Shown: piece after piece, positions 4,817 through 5,622 of the stretch
How positions within the stretch are numbered: the first letter of the stretch is position 1
How the letters are laid out: the number at the start of each line of letters is the position of its first letter
Source of the DNA: Sulfuricella sp.
GTDB lineage: Bacteria > Pseudomonadota > Gammaproteobacteria > Burkholderiales > Sulfuricellaceae
DNA length: 5,622 bases
Direction of reading: 5' to 3'
NCBI GenBank assembly: GCA_019911785.1
Contig: JAIOJM010000276.1
Coordinates: 1 to 5,622 of the forward strand
Made by a program: the position numbers and the translations under genes
The notes under the pieces: model-generated
Told to the model about the DNA's origin: nothing
The model's input: only the letters and a program-made list of their open reading frames with translations
Databases searched by the model: none

Positions 4817-4890
4817 ATTCAAGGCGTTGAGGTCAAGGCGGTACAATGACACGATTTTAAAGCAAATGCATTTTTGCCACGAGGAATAAT

Positions 4891-5622
4891 TTGAAGCAAT
4901 CTGACAGTCTGCAACGTTTCGTGTTCGAGCACGCCGCAGTGCGCGGAGAGATCGTTCGTCTGGATGCGACCTGGAAGGCCGTGCTGGAGCGGCGCGATTA
5001 CCCGCCGGCGTTGCGCACCGTGCTCGGCGAGCTGATGGCGGCAGCGGCGCTGCTTTCCGCCACACTGAAATTTTCGGGTTCGCTGATCATGCAAATTCAG
5101 GGAGGCGGGCCGGTCAGGCTGCTGATCGTGGAATGTGGCGCCGACCTGACCATGCGGGCCATGGCTCATTGGGATGGCGATCTGGCCGAAGGCGCGGCCC
5201 TGCCCGAACTGGTAGGCGAGGGGCGGTTCGTGATCACCATCGACCCGAAGAAGGGACGGCAGACCTATCAGGGCATTGTCGGCCTTGAGGGTGGCAGCGT
5301 GGCGGCCGTGCTGGAAAACTACATGCAGCGCTCCGAGCAGCTCGATACGCGGATCTGGCTCGCTGCCGACAGCCATGGTGCGGCGGGCCTGCTGCTGCAG
5401 AAAATGCCCGACGGCCCGGAGGCCGATACGGATGCCTGGAACCGCGCCGCTCTTCTCGGTACCACCGTCAAGCCGCGGGAACTGCTCGATTTGCCGGCAC
5501 GCGAGATCATCCATCGCCTGTTCCATGAGGAAGACATCCGCCTGTTCGACAGCGGGCCCGTGCATTTCGGCTGCACCTGCTCGCGCGAGCGGGTGGCCAA
5601 TACCTTGCGCATGCTGGGCTAC
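4891..5622 (+). CDS. hslO: Hsp33 redox-regulated molecular chaperone, partial at the right edge
   Basis: The first 244 codons of Hsp33, a cytosolic holdase chaperone that is switched on by oxidation: four cysteines bind zinc when reduced and form disulfides under oxidative plus heat stress. The frame is open from TTG at 4891 to the window edge. Recognisable blocks are QRFVFEHAAVRGEIV (residues 8-22), ELMAAAALLSATLKFSG (47-63), ITIDPKKGRQTYQGIVGLEG (113-132) and NYMQRSEQL (141-149), followed by FHEEDIRLF and then FGCTCSRERV near the end. Cys228 and Cys230 form the CxC half of the zinc site; the CxxC half lies beyond the window. TTG is chosen as start because GAGGA (4881-4885) lies 5 bases upstream and the protein then begins like other Hsp33 proteins. 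It is divergent from the 66-aa gene. I see no good sigma70 or sigma32 promoter in the 74-base gap. Confidence 0.97.
   Translation, partial: MKQSDSLQRFVFEHAAVRGEIVRLDATWKAVLERRDYPPALRTVLGELMAAAALLSATLKFSGSLIMQIQGGGPVRLLIVECGADLTMRAMAHWDGDLAEGAALPELVGEGRFVITIDPKKGRQTYQGIVGLEGGSVAAVLENYMQRSEQLDTRIWLAADSHGAAGLLLQKMPDGPEADTDAWNRAALLGTTVKPRELLDLPAREIIHRLFHEEDIRLFDSGPVHFGCTCSRERVANTLRMLGY

Noticed and set aside
4862..4877. GCAAA/TTTGC inverted repeat before hslO as an operator
   Set aside because: Short arms in a locally AT-rich leader just before the RBS; common by chance and not tied to a recognisable promoter.
4819..5565. Long minus-strand open frame opposite hslO
   Set aside because: It is the antisense shadow of a clearly conserved Hsp33 reading frame in G+C-rich DNA, and its translation has no recognisable family pattern.

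Overview
The window is a stretch of proteobacterial chromosome. High G+C, E. coli-like housekeeping genes and small conserved proteins of a type I associate with Betaproteobacteria suggest a betaproteobacterium, but this rests on general resemblance, not a search. Line 1501-1560 (inside gluQ) has 44 G/C of 60 bases, whereas lines 2701-2760 and 2881-2940 (inside the toxin-like gene) have 27 and 19, so a central AT-rich island at roughly 2500-3800 stands out from its flanks.

Left part (1-2284): on the minus strand lie the N-terminal part of an NemA-type Old Yellow Enzyme (cut by the window edge) and, upstream of it, a complete YhhW-type pirin. Between them is a large imperfect inverted repeat built from eight CACGAAT units, four per arm, spaced about one helical turn apart. 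Only 34 bases from the pirin start, gluQ (glutamyl-Q tRNA(Asp) synthetase) runs on the plus strand.

Central part (2285-3844): a gene-poor stretch, then a candidate toxin-antitoxin module. It holds a 94-aa BrnT/RelE-like putative toxin and, 191 bases downstream, a 117-aa CopG/ribbon-helix-helix antitoxin-like gene with its own strong RBS and a perfect TTCG-loop terminator. A perfect 14-bp tandem repeat and a 12-bp palindrome sit at the presumed toxin promoter; a second 12-bp palindrome with a related core lies at the end of the toxin gene. About 300 bases after the terminator show no gene.

Right part (3845-5622): a convincing sigma70-like promoter drives a two-gene unit, a 75-aa conserved small protein and a 151-aa cysteine-rich protein. 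This unit converges, with 4 bases between stops, on a 66-aa cysteine-containing small protein on the minus strand. That gene is divergent from hslO (redox chaperone Hsp33), which starts at TTG and runs off the right edge just after its CxC motif. The clustering of cysteine-rich small proteins beside Hsp33 is suggestive of a redox or metal theme but unproven.

No RNA genes, complete mobile elements or CRISPR arrays were found. The most interesting items are the AT-rich toxin-antitoxin-like island with its layered repeats, the CACGAAT inverted repeat, and the uncharacterised cysteine-rich genes next to hslO.
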